A DNA stretch of 64,000 bases from Reticulitermes lucifugus (lineage: Eukaryota; Arthropoda; Insecta; Blattodea; Rhinotermitidae), in the NCBI GenBank assembly GCA_026260175.1, contig JAKCWW010000459.1, positions 15,609 through 79,608 of the forward strand, in the 5' to 3' direction. Positions 12,378-23,720 of the stretch are shown here, one piece after another. The notes under the pieces are model-generated. The model saw only the letters and a list, made by a program, of their open reading frames with translations. It ran no database searches and had not been told where the DNA came from. The position numbers and the translations under genes were made by a program. The stretch's first letter is position 1; every line of letters starts with the position of its first letter.

Positions 12378-12604
12378 GCTTCGTGCGGTGGCGCAGTTGG
12401 TTGAGGCACTGCGCTACAAACCGGAACGTCGCGGGTTCGATTCCNNNNNNNNNNNNNNNNNNNNNNNNNNNNNNNNNNNNNNNNNNNNNNNNNNNNNNNN
12501 NNNNNNNNNNNATCTGGGAGCCTGAACCTCCTGGAAACCTAAGGGCCTGTCCAGGCCTGTAATGGGATTGCTTTTTATTGACATGGAGTGTGAATGATCT
12601 CACG
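12378..12604 (+). mobile_element. tRNA-headed SINE, plus strand, interrupted by an assembly gap
   Basis: The head has a clear pol III promoter: A box TGGCGCAGTTGG (12389-12400) and B box GGTTCGATTCC ending at 12444. The head closely resembles a tRNA, with TTGAGGCACTGCGCTACAA between the boxes. A 67-base gap follows immediately. After it come GGAGCCTGAACCTCCTGGAA and GGCCTGTAATGGGATTGC, which match the 3' end of the family. The minus-strand copy at 14398 has the same head. An active tRNA gene is unlikely because a SINE body follows. Confidence 0.8.
12445..12511. other. Assembly gap (67 N)
   Basis: Unresolved bases begin directly after the SINE B box and end inside the SINE body, so the hidden sequence is most likely the middle of the same SINE. 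Confidence 0.99.
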
Positions 12605-12743
12605 TGAACAGCCAGTTCACACCTCTCTTATTAGACCTATATACAGGCCAATATATAGGCATTGACTGCTGACCTAGTACACAGAAGGAAGGGTAAGATG
12701 CAGTTTCTCATTCCGCGACTCTGCCGAAGGACAACAAATCCTG

Positions 12744-12974
12744 CTTTCGTAACTGCTTGCATCTGCTGTTTCTGTGACTGCACATTAGTCACTGTTTGTT
12801 TCTGCTGTTTCTGTGACTGCACATTAGTCACTGTTTGTCTCTGCTGTTTCTGTGACTGCACATTAGTCACTGTTTGTTTCTGCTGTTTCTGTGACTGCAC
12901 ATTAGTCACTGTTTGTCTTTTCGTAACTGCTTGCATCTGCTGTTTCTGTGACTGCACATTAGTCACTGTTTGTC
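12744..12974. repeat. 39-bp minisatellite, about five copies, open on both strands
   Basis: The unit begins CTGCTGTTTCTGTGACTGCA and is 39 bases long. Four units run tandemly from 12763, then a spacer of about 20 bases (TTTCGTAACTGCTTGCAT, also present just before the first unit) is followed by a fifth. Because 39 is a multiple of three, the array stays open. The minus strand encodes a Gln-rich 13-residue repeat, TVTNVQSQKQQKQ, inside an open frame of 138 codons (12637-13053). The plus strand encodes a Cys-rich repeat. The minus reading is preceded by TTTTCAAACACAG, which resembles a splice acceptor. I do not recognise either peptide. A non-coding minisatellite is the simplest explanation. 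Confidence 0.9.
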
Positions 12975-13099
12975 TCTCCGCAGCTGTAAACTGTTGAGTT
13001 AGTGTATTTTTTAAATGCAGCCCCGTTCTTTGAGCAACTGTGTTTGAAAACACAAGGAATTAAATAAATGATTACACTGTTTAAATAAAATTAAAGTTA

Positions 13100-14390
13100 A
13101 CTGTAAGGTCAATGGCCTTTGACACACCCAAGTGTCACGTAGAACCGTTTAGGAATATCTGAAAAAGTAAGACACCTTCATAAGACTGCAGATAAAATTC
13201 TATGCTAAATTGTCATTATTCCCAGCTGCACGTTAACGGGGTCACTTGTTCAAGACAATGGTACAAACGTGCACCATTCGAAAGAAGTGCAGATTTTTTT
13301 GGATCACAGCCAAGTAAAGCAAGGTTATTCACTCTCTTGTGTTTGTGTCTATACATTTACATAAAAATGAGACAAACGTCCTTCATTTCTACATATCAGG
13401 TTACGAGGATTGTCTACCCGCTGTCATAAAATATTACCAAAAGCAAATATTTCTCCTTTTGGGAAAAAAATTTGCTTTTTTTCTCCATAGTCTCTCAAGG
13501 TTTCAAGTTTTAGGTTCGTTGCCTTTCGGAATGTAGACCCTGAAAGGAAAGGATGTATTAAGTGAAGGATTATAAAGATATCCCTTATGCTATCATATAG
13601 TTATTACTAATAGCAAAAACAAGATGTGTCCCTTTTGGTTTGTTATACCCATTCAGATAGAAATATAATTCTGGGAGCATGCCTTTTCAAATTTGCTGTC
13701 GCTACAATCACACAAAATTTGCGGTCCATAAAGATGTTGGTCCAGCAGAAGTTTAGAACTTTTCTCAAAAATTATTGCTGAAATTTAATTAGAAATTTAC
13801 TCTCCTGGTTTATGTTAAGACGTTTTGAAACCCCCCCCCCCAAATATCATTTTTTTCAGTCGAATTTATGACCCTTGGTATGTAAATGAGACAGAACATA
13901 TGTTTGATTTCAGCCAAAAAGAGTAGGAAAAAGTTCCAGATTTCTGACCACGTACCTGGCATACTTACTACCCCATTATGAGCAAGTACAACATAAGCAG
14001 TTTATAACTCAAAAATTCTTCTAATATTTTTAATTAAAGGAAGATTCACTCTATGGTCGTCTGCTATAAAACAAGTAATTCCGTCTAATAAATTAGTGTT
14101 TTATTTTCGGCTACATTAGCTGCACTTTTGCAATTACTTCAACAAATTTTACGAAACTACTGCGTAAAAACATCATCTTTATGTATGACAGACTTTTCCT
14201 TTTTCACAGTAAAATAAGGTATTCCGTGTCCGTCTTGAATACATAGGCTTGTGATAGGGACACTAATTAAATATTTCTAATTCCGTAAATATAGGCTTAT
14301 ATTCACGAAAAACCTTCACGATCATAGACAAACAAAGCTTCAGAATTATTTATGAGAATTAAATTTCATACATACAGTTTTAATTACCGA
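13100..14390. other. Non-coding stretch, nothing recognised
   Basis: A+T-rich DNA with an 11-base C run at 13831. The short open frames at 13202-13536 show no domain. No repeat family was recognised. Confidence 0.4.
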
Positions 14391-14397
14391 CATTACA

Positions 14398-14607
14398 AGC
14401 ACATGAAGGTAGTAACGTTGTCAGCCCTACGTACGCGTCGTCTTTACTCCCAGGAGATATCCCTGGTACTCATTTCTGTTAGAGGCTGAGTTGACCACCG
14501 AGACATAGTGCGGCCAGAAGGATTAAGTCAATGAAAAATCAAACCCGCGACCTTCGGCTTGTAGCGCAGTACCTCAACCAACTGCGCCACAGCTAACCCC
14601 ATCTATG
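14398..14607 (-). mobile_element. tRNA-headed SINE, minus strand
   Basis: On the minus strand the head carries A box TGGCGCAGTTGG (about 14594-14583) and a slightly altered B box, GGGTTTGATTT (near 14546). The body follows with GGCCGCACTATGTCTCGGTG, GTCAACTCAGCCTCTAAC, ATGAGTACCAGGGATATCTC, then GGGAGTAAAGACG and GTAGGGCTGACAACG. The head matches the copy at 12378. The GGTAAAGxxGxCG and GCTGACxxCC blocks match the copies at 20033 and 22812, so families with different heads share a body. Confidence 0.8.
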
Positions 14608-14609
14608 GT

Positions 14610-17600
14610 AGTATGTTAAAAACAAATAACCATTAGACCCCTCTTATTCAGATTTTTGCCTCTTGGCATTTCACGCAATATGCAAGGAATAAATAACTCC
14701 AATATGACTTTATTTAATTCTAAGACGTAGCAAGGTGGTGTAAAATTACAAAGTAGAAACTAATGAAACACTTTAATGTAGGCATGTTTGAAATGCGAGA
14801 CGTTTCTCCAAACACCTGTATATTTTTACACTATTCTTCAGACTTATGCAGTAATGTAACCTCATATATATAATTGGATCATACAAAACCTTAGGCAGTA
14901 TTTTAACCGAATATTCAATGCTACTTTAAGCAACATTCGCGTAGATATAAATGGTTACATCTTGACCGTCACGTAAGAAGGTAAGGCAGGACAAGTCAAA
15001 ACCCATATGTCTTACACTTCCTCGCTATTTTGTAAACAGTTTAACTTGCTCTCCGTCAAGTATTTTATGCTTAAAATAGCGGAGGAGATCTAGTAAAAAG
15101 TGTTAAGTTTGTGTACGTCTAGAAAACGTAGCTGAGCACTGGAGACGATGCCAAGTAAATATATGTTGAGAGAATGATCATGGACGAAAAGTAATCTATT
15201 TGGATCAAGAGGTGTTCTACCGTATTAACTACAGGGAAATGCCCTTGAATATGGAAGAGAAAGCAGGGACAGGTGGGAGAAAACGATTTAACGTGAAACT
15301 ATGTAATAGGAGCCTTCACTTAATCAGATATCATTAGTGACCAAACCAAAAGGATTGAATGGACATCTAGAATAAATGGCAGAGATTATCCGTTCTTAAT
15401 GTAATTGGGTCTCAAAACACGAAATGGAGCAAATATTTAGGAGAGGCATGCATTGAAAGGAGGATAATATTAAAATAAATTTTTAGAAGAATAAGGTGTG
15501 ACATTTTTGGCTTAATTAAACAGCCTTAATTTAGGATTTAGGAAATATTATTGTGCTGTCCTGAACACCACAGCATAATTTCTACTTCCATAAAAGGCGA
15601 GGAATCTTTTGATTAGCAAGACAATACATCAAATTTTATGCTACAAAAATTTATATTCACAGGCACTTATTTATTTATTTCCATTTATTTGCTTGCCCTC
15701 TCACGTAATATGCGTTCGTAAAACTGAAGTGCTTAACAGGCAATTACATATAGACAATACTATTACAAAATTACGCAAAATAACAATTCATCATTAAATA
15801 TATTTCTCATATAGGTTCATCTAATATAACTTAATTTAATTAATACTGACAAGATACCGCGAATCTCACAACTCGACAAAATCCGATATATAAGGTAAAA
15901 TCAAGTTTCTTGCTTGATGAATACTAAAGATTCTGTAAATCGGAAAGCGTTTTATCACCCAATATTTTGTTACTGGAAGTTAAAAGAGAGAGAAAATTCC
16001 AGCAAAAGACATATTATTGCATGCATGTAGCACACATATAAATATCTATCATGTGGCCTGATATTTAAAAGTGTGAGGTCCCTCCTATGCTAAAATGGAT
16101 GGACGGATTGATGAGCAAAGTGATCTCTGTTGTGTTGTACGTAAAATACAATTGATATTTTATTGGTCTTCTGGAAAATGTACTGTGGAAAACGATGAAT
16201 GTCCAGTCTATGATAATAAGTGTAGACCTATATTCGGACCAAATTATTTTCTTTTAATATTAGCAGAGACTCTTTGAAAGGAATCTGAGTGTCTTACATT
16301 ATATAACATTTGGCTGAGAACACAAAGATTACTTGAATGATTAGTATTGTAATTACTCTTTGAGATTCTGCAAAATTATTTGATTTATATTTAATTTAAA
16401 TATTTACAGGGTCGGGGGGAAAATTAATCTTTATTACTATTGTGGGTGCGTTACATGTGATTGCAGGAACTATTTACATAACTTATCACTTGCGGGTAGG
16501 GAAGGAGTCACAATTGGTGTATTGTGTAGCCTATACGTTAAAATCCATTACGCATAGCTACAAGTCAATATTCTAAAATTATTAAATATGTTCCTCCACG
16601 TATTCATTACTTACGCCTAAATCGTAAATACATATTTTATCTAGAAAGGATTTCATAATATATTTGTGTTGCACAAATTTAAATTTAAACCTTTTCTTGT
16701 AAAAAGCTAAACAAATGTACGATACCCGCTAAGGTTATTAGCGAAGTCATACTTGTGTGTAGGGGATGTCTAATATTGTCCATCTCGATGGAAAGTAAAT
16801 ATAAACAGAATCCAGTCTCCCGCGTGTTATGTGTTACTATATTTGGCGTCGTCCCGTGACAGAAACAAAACAATATTCATGCCGTAATCCACTGCGCCTA
16901 TAACTGTGATTTCCAAGGCTGACCTTTTAAACGAGCTGTTTATACAAGCTATAATTTAGACTTAGAAAGATACCATGAAATTCAGTTTTAATTAATATTT
17001 ACGTCATGCTCTGAAACGTTCTTAAGTGACAGCTTGATTGATTTTATCAACACAATACAGTGCTGCAATGCCGACAGAAGCATAGGAACCTCTAGTCTGC
17101 TGCATGACAATAGAGTATTTTCGGCAGTGTCCTGTAATGTATCATCAGTTATAAGCGTATCCTGAGAGCGAATAAATTACTGAGTCACAAACCAACTTTG
17201 TTATGGCTACGTAAATGGATGAAAGCATTAAATTCACATTCTGCTCTGCAGCAAGTTTGATCTTCTTTCTTACAGAATTACGTGCTAATATTTATGTCAA
17301 TTTGGGCCTAGTTAGTCTATACAAACATTTTTAAATGCCTGGAATCCGTTACATTTAGAGTCTTAAATAATAGGTACCTAGCATGTGAGTAGCAGGGTGT
17401 GTAAATACAGAATTGGCCTATAAGATGATTCCATTCTTTCCCCGAAGTTATAAGTATCCGAGAGTAATATCTTTCTGTGTTTGAGTATATGTCAGATGAT
17501 TAGGAATGTATGGCACATGTTTTAATAAAGTAGTCACCAGTCTCTTCTGTTATGTGTATTTTGGATGTAGGATTATTGTACGCCTGGCAGCCTCTGAATT

Positions 17601-17900
17601 TTACGTCTTGAGTAACAACAGAGTACTGTGTAGCATATAAACAGGGGAACCATGGGCATTAAAAAATTTATTTCCTTTCTTCTACTGTTTTAAAACAGAA
17701 AGATTATTTAATACTTTAAATTGTGTGATAAAAGGTAAAGTGTTATACCTATTTAAAATTATTTTAAAAAACAGTGGATTGCTCCCTATTAATAGCAGAA
17801 ATACCAACAAACACTAACACATTTGCGAAATTTTCCTTTATAATTTCAATGTACAAAACAGAAGTAATTTCAGTCTTTTGTGCTTATCAATGTGTGTGGT
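14610..17900. other. A+T-rich non-coding stretch
   Basis: No gene or repeat recognised in about 3.3 kb. The short open frames at 15609, 16095 and 16685 have chance length and A+T-rich codons. Confidence 0.45.
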
Positions 17901-17929
17901 CGCAACGAAGTGTGGGATGTGATCGGTAT

Positions 17930-18066
17930 TACTGAGAGGGGAGGGAGGTCGTTTGTATGGCGGAGAGCGAAGCACTTCCTTCCCGCGGGTACAATGCCGA
18001 GAGGACTGGTCGACCGCCCAGACTACGGACAATGAAATGGCGGCGCGACTGCGTGCAAGTTTCAAC
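17930..18066. promoter_or_regulatory. CpG-rich islet, possible promoter or first exon
   Basis: Inside A+T-rich DNA this stretch has dense CpG (CCCGCGGG, GTCGACC, GGCGGCGCGAC). It also holds promoter-type motifs: CACTTCCTTCC, an ETS-like site, and GAAATGGCGGC, a YY1-like site common at animal transcription starts. The ATG at 18033 opens 28 codons on the plus strand, beginning MAARLRASFNRFSP and ending at a stop, with no good splice donor. On the minus strand an open frame of 75 codons covers the islet. Direction and gene are unknown. A repeat fragment of unusual composition is also possible. Confidence 0.3.
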
Positions 18067-18468
18067 AGATTTTCTCCTCAGCATTCCAATTATGAATATC
18101 TCCGGATGCTGTTTTACAAGTAGTTTGAATTAACAGCTGTGTTGCTTAATGTCAGTATATTTTATTAAGTTATGAAACGGTAAAAGTGTTGCCAAAACTG
18201 GTTTAGAGTATTTCGGCGCTTTGAAATGTTAATAATTTAAGTTTTAATTTAATGTAATTTTTAATATATTCTTCTTTTATGTATGCACATGTGGGTTACA
18301 TCATAGCCTGATACACAACACTGTAACTCTTATGGAAACAGCAACATTTTAGTTAACAAGTACTTCAAATTAAAGTCAAAATGACGCCTTGGTTTCTCAA
18401 AGGCAACGGTTCCAGCAACAATCTTGATCTCGGCATTAAAAATAAACTCCAAAAGTGTGCGGCAACCT

Positions 18469-18499
18469 CTGCATCAAAACACCCAGTGTTTTGATGCAG
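18469..18499. repeat. Perfect 14-bp hairpin
   Basis: CTGCATCAAAACAC (18469-18482) and its exact inverse GTGTTTTGATGCAG (18486-18499) flank a three-base loop. It is not followed by a T run in the manner of a terminator and has no known family. It could be a remnant of a foldback element. Confidence 0.85.
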
Positions 18500-19861
18500 A
18501 TTTATCTCCTTTTACAGACGCCTAATATAAAACCACATTTTATAAAAGAACTCCCTCAAATAAAAATAACTATCCTGAAAGTCCACATGTTTTAATTCTA
18601 GCAGCTGTGCAGATATTTGTGCGTTAATAAAGCCTGCAACATACTTTTTCGTCCCACTCCCCTTTTTGCGCGTAACATAACCCGTGTCATTTATGTCAGC
18701 TTGAAGACCAGCCACAATTCGCGTCGAAATAAAATGGCTTAATGTAACAGTAACTTGATTTTAGTAGCTGAGAAAATTCGATACATATGCCTGCTCAAGA
18801 AGGGAACAATTACATAGCATCCTCTTGTGCACACAGAGCGGTATGTTTTCATATGACACATTCAGCTACTCACATGCATCCTTACACTTGTGTAAATACA
18901 TTTATCCATAGCGTAGTTCCGTAGGCAAGTGAGTGATTTGAATATGTCCTGACGTTTATCAGTCTGCCTTTCGAAGTATTTTGTAAAGTTGCAATTTTCC
19001 GTGCGACTAACTCGGAGAGAAGGAGAGTGGTTTAGAACTTGGGAGTTTTAAAATCAATTTCCACGAAACTGAGTTTACTAATTTACCATATACTTACTAT
19101 GTACAGAATGAACTATGTGATCTAAATTGAATATATCTTACCTAATGGTGACTAGATATGAAAAATATTAAAAATCAATAAATAAAAAAATATTGTGTGG
19201 ACAGGTTCAAAAGTGGTAAGTTAGGAAAAATATATCTTAGAAGGCTTTGTATTCGGAACGTTACGCTTTTCATATAGGTCTATTGCAGCTATAATTGCTA
19301 ACAGTTGCAAGACGAATGATAACTAAATTGATTTGTAGGCGTTTGTAAGAGAATATAGAAACCCCATTATATGTTTGCAGAAGACATCAGAAAGCAACGT
19401 AACGAATAGCCTCTCCACAATACATACAAATGAAAGAAAATAAATTAAAAAATAACACCCGAAAATTATACTGAATTTTGATTTAATATGTTTGGCGTAC
19501 TAAAAATCTGCATCATATCTACCATAAATAATTTCTTAGCAGCTGTAAGAAAAATAAGTAACTACTTAATTAAAATAATCCACAATGTATGAAAAATGTA
19601 AGGCCTTCATCCGCATAAAAGCACGAAAATTTAACAACCAACTTGTATTTCAGAGAGTACAAAATCTCATACACGTTATATCAATAGATAATGATATTAC
19701 AAAAACGCTGCATACGTGTATACAGAGTTGTTTGCAATGTAGATGTCTTTCTCTTCTCTGCAAGGAAACTGTTATTGTGAGAAAAATGGAAAAATTTGTA
19801 GATGGATTACAAGATCACTCGCTCCATGTCGTGTAAGTAGGTTCAATGAATAATTATATTC

Positions 19862-20032
19862 TGGAGAAACCCCTTTCGAATCGCGGCCATGATAACGAGT
19901 ATTCTAATTTCTTTTGTGATATTTCCCAGTTTTTCCCAGACCAGTAAGGTGATGGTAAATTAAATTAGGCCACGACCTCTTCCATCCACACAGTTCTCAA
20001 CTCATTATTTACCATCACCCTATCATTTGAGG
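19862..20032 (+). mobile_element. Fragment of a second SINE-like repeat, interrupted by a SINE
   Basis: It shares with 20725-20905 the blocks TTAGGCCACxACC, TTTACCATCACCCTATCATT and an upstream TTTCCCAGTTTTTCCCAG stretch. It resembles the body of tRNA-derived SINEs common in insects, in which a GAGGTTTTTTCC stretch is followed by CAAATGCTGGG. It ends where the SINE at 20033 was inserted. Confidence 0.45.
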
Positions 20033-20223
20033 GCCCTGGGGCCCACCCAGCCTCCTATACAATGGGTACCGGATCTCTTTCCCGGGGGTAAAGCGGCNGG
20101 GGCGTGGAGTTGACCACCCACCCCCATCTAGCGCCGAGGTTAAAGAAAGAGCAGAGCTATACTTCTACTCCCCCTTTGGGCCTTCGTGGCCTGTTCTAGG
20201 GAGAACTTTACCTTTACCTTTAC
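20033..20223 (+). mobile_element. 5'-truncated SINE with target-site duplication, plus strand
   Basis: The body is the family's best-preserved 3' part in this window: GGCCCACCCAGCCTCCTATA, ACAATGGGTACC, CCCGGGGGTAAAGCGGC, one N at 20098, GTGGAGTTGACCACCCACCC, CGCCGAGGTTAAAG, CTACTCCCCCTTTGGGCC, and a tail of CTTTAC repeats. It is flanked by CTATCATTTGAGG (20020-20032) and CTATCACTTGAGG (20224-20236), a 13-base duplication with one difference. This fixes the ends and shows insertion by retrotransposition, into the older repeat at 19862. The tRNA head is missing. Confidence 0.85.
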
Positions 20224-20724
20224 CTATCACTTGAGGCTGTGTTAATATACACTACAAAATAAACAAAGGAGTAAATTACACTGTCTGTAAGAATCAAAAT
20301 TTACCTATAGTGTCTGAAACTTTTGAGGATTTCTTCATCCCTTGCAGCCACTCCAAATAGGAAGTATGTTAATATGACAGCTGCTTATTTTCCCTAGTAA
20401 AATTTGAGCCGACATGTAACTTGAGTTTCCGAATTTCGATGTTTAACCTGGAAGACAAACAACGTGTTTAATGTATTCAATATCTGACAGGTAGTTTCTG
20501 ATGACATAGCAAAAAATAAATTAATGCTATGTACAAAAACATTCACCCAAAACAAGTAAGTAAAATACAAAAATATAATATCTAAAATATATTTTGCTTG
20601 AGAGGCAGTGGATAGTTTTATGTTACATTATGAGAATGCATAAATGCAACGAGCAGATTAAACGCACTCAAATGGAAGATGTTGGAGTAGCTGTAATATT
20701 GTACATTTTTCGGGAAGTGTTTTA

Positions 20725-20905
20725 AAAAATATTGGCCGAAACACCGGCTACCCTGACTGAGGTTTTCTCCCTTTTCCTCAGTCTTTTTAAGCAAATGCTA
20801 ATATATCACTACGATTAGGCCACAACCACTTCAAAATACTTTTCATTTTATCACTTTCAATCATCCTATCATTCTACGCTCTATTTCGCCTACATTGGCA
20901 ACACT
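20725..20905 (+). mobile_element. SINE-like repeat fragment
   Basis: GGCTACCCTGACTGAGGTTT, a TTTTCCTCAGT stretch, AAGCAAATGCTAATATATCA and GATTAGGCCACAACCACTTC follow the order of the body of insect tRNA-derived SINEs, in which a CTGAxTGAGGTTTT block precedes CAAATGCT. The homologous piece at 19862 shares the TTAGGCCACxACC and TCATCCTATCATT blocks. No head with A and B boxes was found. Confidence 0.5.
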
Positions 20906-21460
20906 GTTAAATAAATCATAACAATTCAAAAAATAAAAGGGAAAAGTTTCGGTGCTAATGAAAGCGAGTGATGGTGATGGGATGTGACACAGAGTCCGAA
21001 GTCAGGCACAAGGAGAATAATTAAGATTTTTGGGATTATTGAAAGGAAAACACAAACCTGTAATTATTACTGAAGTAAGGATTGTTTATCGAAAAATTAT
21101 ATATGAATCTAATAATTGCAGAACGAAATATGACTCTTATGTGCTAAAATATGTTAGTTTACATTCTCCACGGCTTCCTTATTTCCACACTCAAATTGGA
21201 AAAAACTGTTGAATATAGAAAGGTTAACAGTTGTTTACTATTACGTAACATTCAGGTATGACAAGCGTTGCTTTCGAAGTCTTCTCCGTCAACCTTGTGT
21301 TTAAAATGTGGTAAATTAAGTAAAGCGTAAAATTTAAGGATGATAACGTCTTTTTGTTTTGTACTTGATATTATACATATTCCGTGCTGTTGTTATGCAC
21401 ATATAAGTTTATTTATACCAACTACTGTACACCAACTACATGTGTTCAATCTATATACTC

Positions 21461-21500
21461 CTACATGTTTCGGCTGACATTCTCAACCATCATCAGGACG
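21461..21500 (-). ncRNA. Degraded hammerhead-like motif
   Basis: On the minus strand CTGATGA (21496-21490) is followed by stem II GGTT/AGCC, then GAAAC (21471-21467) and ATGTAGGAG. It is plainly related to the motif at 9598 but lacks two bases of the stem III loop, and stem I pairing is poor. It is probably an inactive relic. No inverted second copy is seen nearby. Confidence 0.35.
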
Positions 21501-22811
21501 TACTCTTCTATAGATCTACGCAACATGTAAGCAAATACTGGCGACAGTGTAAGGTCTACAACTCTTGTCATGAAAAATTAAATCCATAATAATACTTGGA
21601 GGGTTTGGAAAATAAGCTTTGAATATTTCTTACATATCTTAATACAATTTTTTCAACGGCACTACAAATTCCAGCGAGCTCAGATTTAAAACTTTAACGT
21701 GTCCGTACAATAATCCACAGGATCCTTTCCAACTATTTACTCAAAAGCATTTTCTCTGCGTTGGAGGGAGGAAAGAAGTAAAGAGGTACGCCAACTTTTA
21801 TCTCTCAGCACCTCTGTTTTTCATTTCTCTGCAGTGAAAGCTGGAGGGCAGGAAGGGGCTGTGTGTTAAGCTAACTTACAAACTTTATACTCACTTCACA
21901 TACAAACATTCAGCGGGCAGTTTCAGCGGCACAGTTTGCTATTAGCTCAGAGACGCCGACATCCTTTATGAGACGCGCCTGGCTCCGTCCCGACTGTATA
22001 CAAAAGCTGCAAGTTGAGATGAGGACACGGTAATGTTTATTTGCGTTACACTTGCTGTAAATACAACACTGCACACGTATCACTGTCGCTACGATAAAAT
22101 ATATCTAATGTACAACCCTGGCGGAGTAGTTTACTTAAGGCTGTGCCACATGCTGTACACAAAACAATCACGAAATTCCAGTGAAATCGGTTGTATGTTT
22201 GGCTGATTCTTCGTGTGAACAGCTTCATTGAGTGGCAATTGTTTAATATTACACAAGGATGATCCCCGTGAGGTCGGAGAAAAATACGTAAGATTCTGAA
22301 TAAAATTATGGATTTGGGTTTTCTGTTTATATTTATATAGACTTTTGTATGATTAAATGAAAGGACGCTAGACTTACTATTGTCACAATTTTGTTATAAA
22401 AGAAATTAAGGCATGGTCTTATTCCTATAATGAATCTACTTAAAATGCCTGTATATTCGCTACATGTGTTATATACACGCGCACAGTTATACATATGTAA
22501 GATTATGTATGTGTGTCTCTAGAAAGTACAAGACTTGAATTCAACACATGAAATACAGGTGCACTCTTCAGTTTCATAAATTATTTAACATTTCTTATTT
22601 ACAATAACTGTTTAGAAATAAAATAATTCTGTGAAATAAAATCTATTTATATATCTAACCCCACAACTAGCATTAGCCTATGTAGCTATCATTACTATTG
22701 GCTGTAACAAAATCTTCACTTCTTGAAAATTCTTAGCAAAGTGATTTTTCAAAAAAAGGAGGTACTTGATGAAAGCCCATTATAACGTAATATAAAAGGC
22801 TTTTGTACTCC

Positions 22812-23095
22812 CTATTTCCATAGCGTGGTCGGTATAGCCACTCGCTACGAGCTGGACGGTCCGGGGATCAAATCACGGGGGAGACGAGATTGTCAGCACC
22901 GGCCCAGACCAGCCCTGGGGCCTATCCAGCCTCCTGTACAATGGGTACCAGGTCATTCCCGGGGGTAAAGCGGCNNNNNNNNNNNNNNNNNNNNNNNNNN
23001 NNNNNNNNNNNNNNNNNNNNNNNNGAGTAGAGCTATACCTCTACTCCCCCTCTGGGCCTTCATGGTCTGTTCTAGGGAGAAATTTACCTGTACTG
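22812..23095 (+). mobile_element. Full-length SINE, plus strand, with an assembly gap
   Basis: The head GCGTGGTCGGTATAGCCACT is followed by CGCTACGAGCTGGACGGTCC and a B-box-like GGATCAAATCA (22864-22874). The body runs through GGCCCAGACCAGCCCTGGGG, CCTATCCAGCCTCCTGTACA, ATGGGTACCAGG and GGGGGTAAAGCGGC, then a 50-base gap, GAGTAGAGCTATACCTCTAC, CTCTGGGCCTTCATGG and a short TTTACC tail. Its tRNA-like head differs from the one at 12378, but the body is the same family as at 20033. Confidence 0.8.
22975..23024. other. Assembly gap (50 N) inside a SINE
   Basis: It begins right after GGTAAAGCGGC, the same SINE position as the single N at 20098. The copy at 20033 has about 51 bases between that point and GAGCAGAGC, matching the gap size. 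Confidence 0.99.
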
Positions 23096-23541
23096 CCTGT
23101 ACCCATCAAGGTGACGGGTAATGTTTATACAGTTAAATATGGCGATCTTACCTAAGCATTTTATAGAGTACCCTCTTAATATGAACAACTGGAATTCGTA
23201 CGACTTAATAAGACTGGAATAACCACGCGTTAGTACACCTATCAAACGTGTAAAAAAGAAATTAAAATTCTTGAGATAAATATTTGGTTCCACTTGTTAT
23301 TCAATAAAAATCACGCTTGTCACAAATTCTGTTCTTCTTTGGAATAAGCACTAGTGGGCCGCCCATGTTAAAACTATAAACATGTTAAATGCCAATGGGA
23401 GTCTCTTCATAATCACGCAAAACATCTCCTACGTCACAAGGTGTAATCAAAAATTCTGTCAGGTATTCATGAACAACCTACACAGCTGAAATCCTTATAT
23501 ATGTATTTATTCCCCTTTTTTGTTTCATTGCCATTTCTTCT

Positions 23542-23720
23542 TTAGGCGCTTTCCCATATCATTGCGAAAAGCGACCATTAGTTCGTCGTGTCTGTTCGTC
23601 TGTCTGTCTGTCTCTCCACATTCAACATGTCGACTCCCATCGGACGGATAAAGTAAAAGCTTCCCGACATTGCTTTAAGTTAATCTAAAGGTTATGTGAC
23701 TAACAGCCAGGTTCGCGTTG
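23542..23720 (+). repeat. Copy of a TAGGCGCTTTC repeat family
   Basis: It begins TTTAGGCGCTTTCCCATATC, then ATTGCGAAAAGCGA and a run of CTGTCTGTC, as in the copies at 47155 and 57238. This is an interspersed repeat of unknown class, shared by three places in this window. Its 3' limit here is a guess. Confidence 0.55.

Noticed and set aside
12389-12444. Functional tRNA gene
   Set aside because: A and B boxes are good, but the sequence continues into a SINE body and there is no complete acceptor stem. The same head recurs at 14398.
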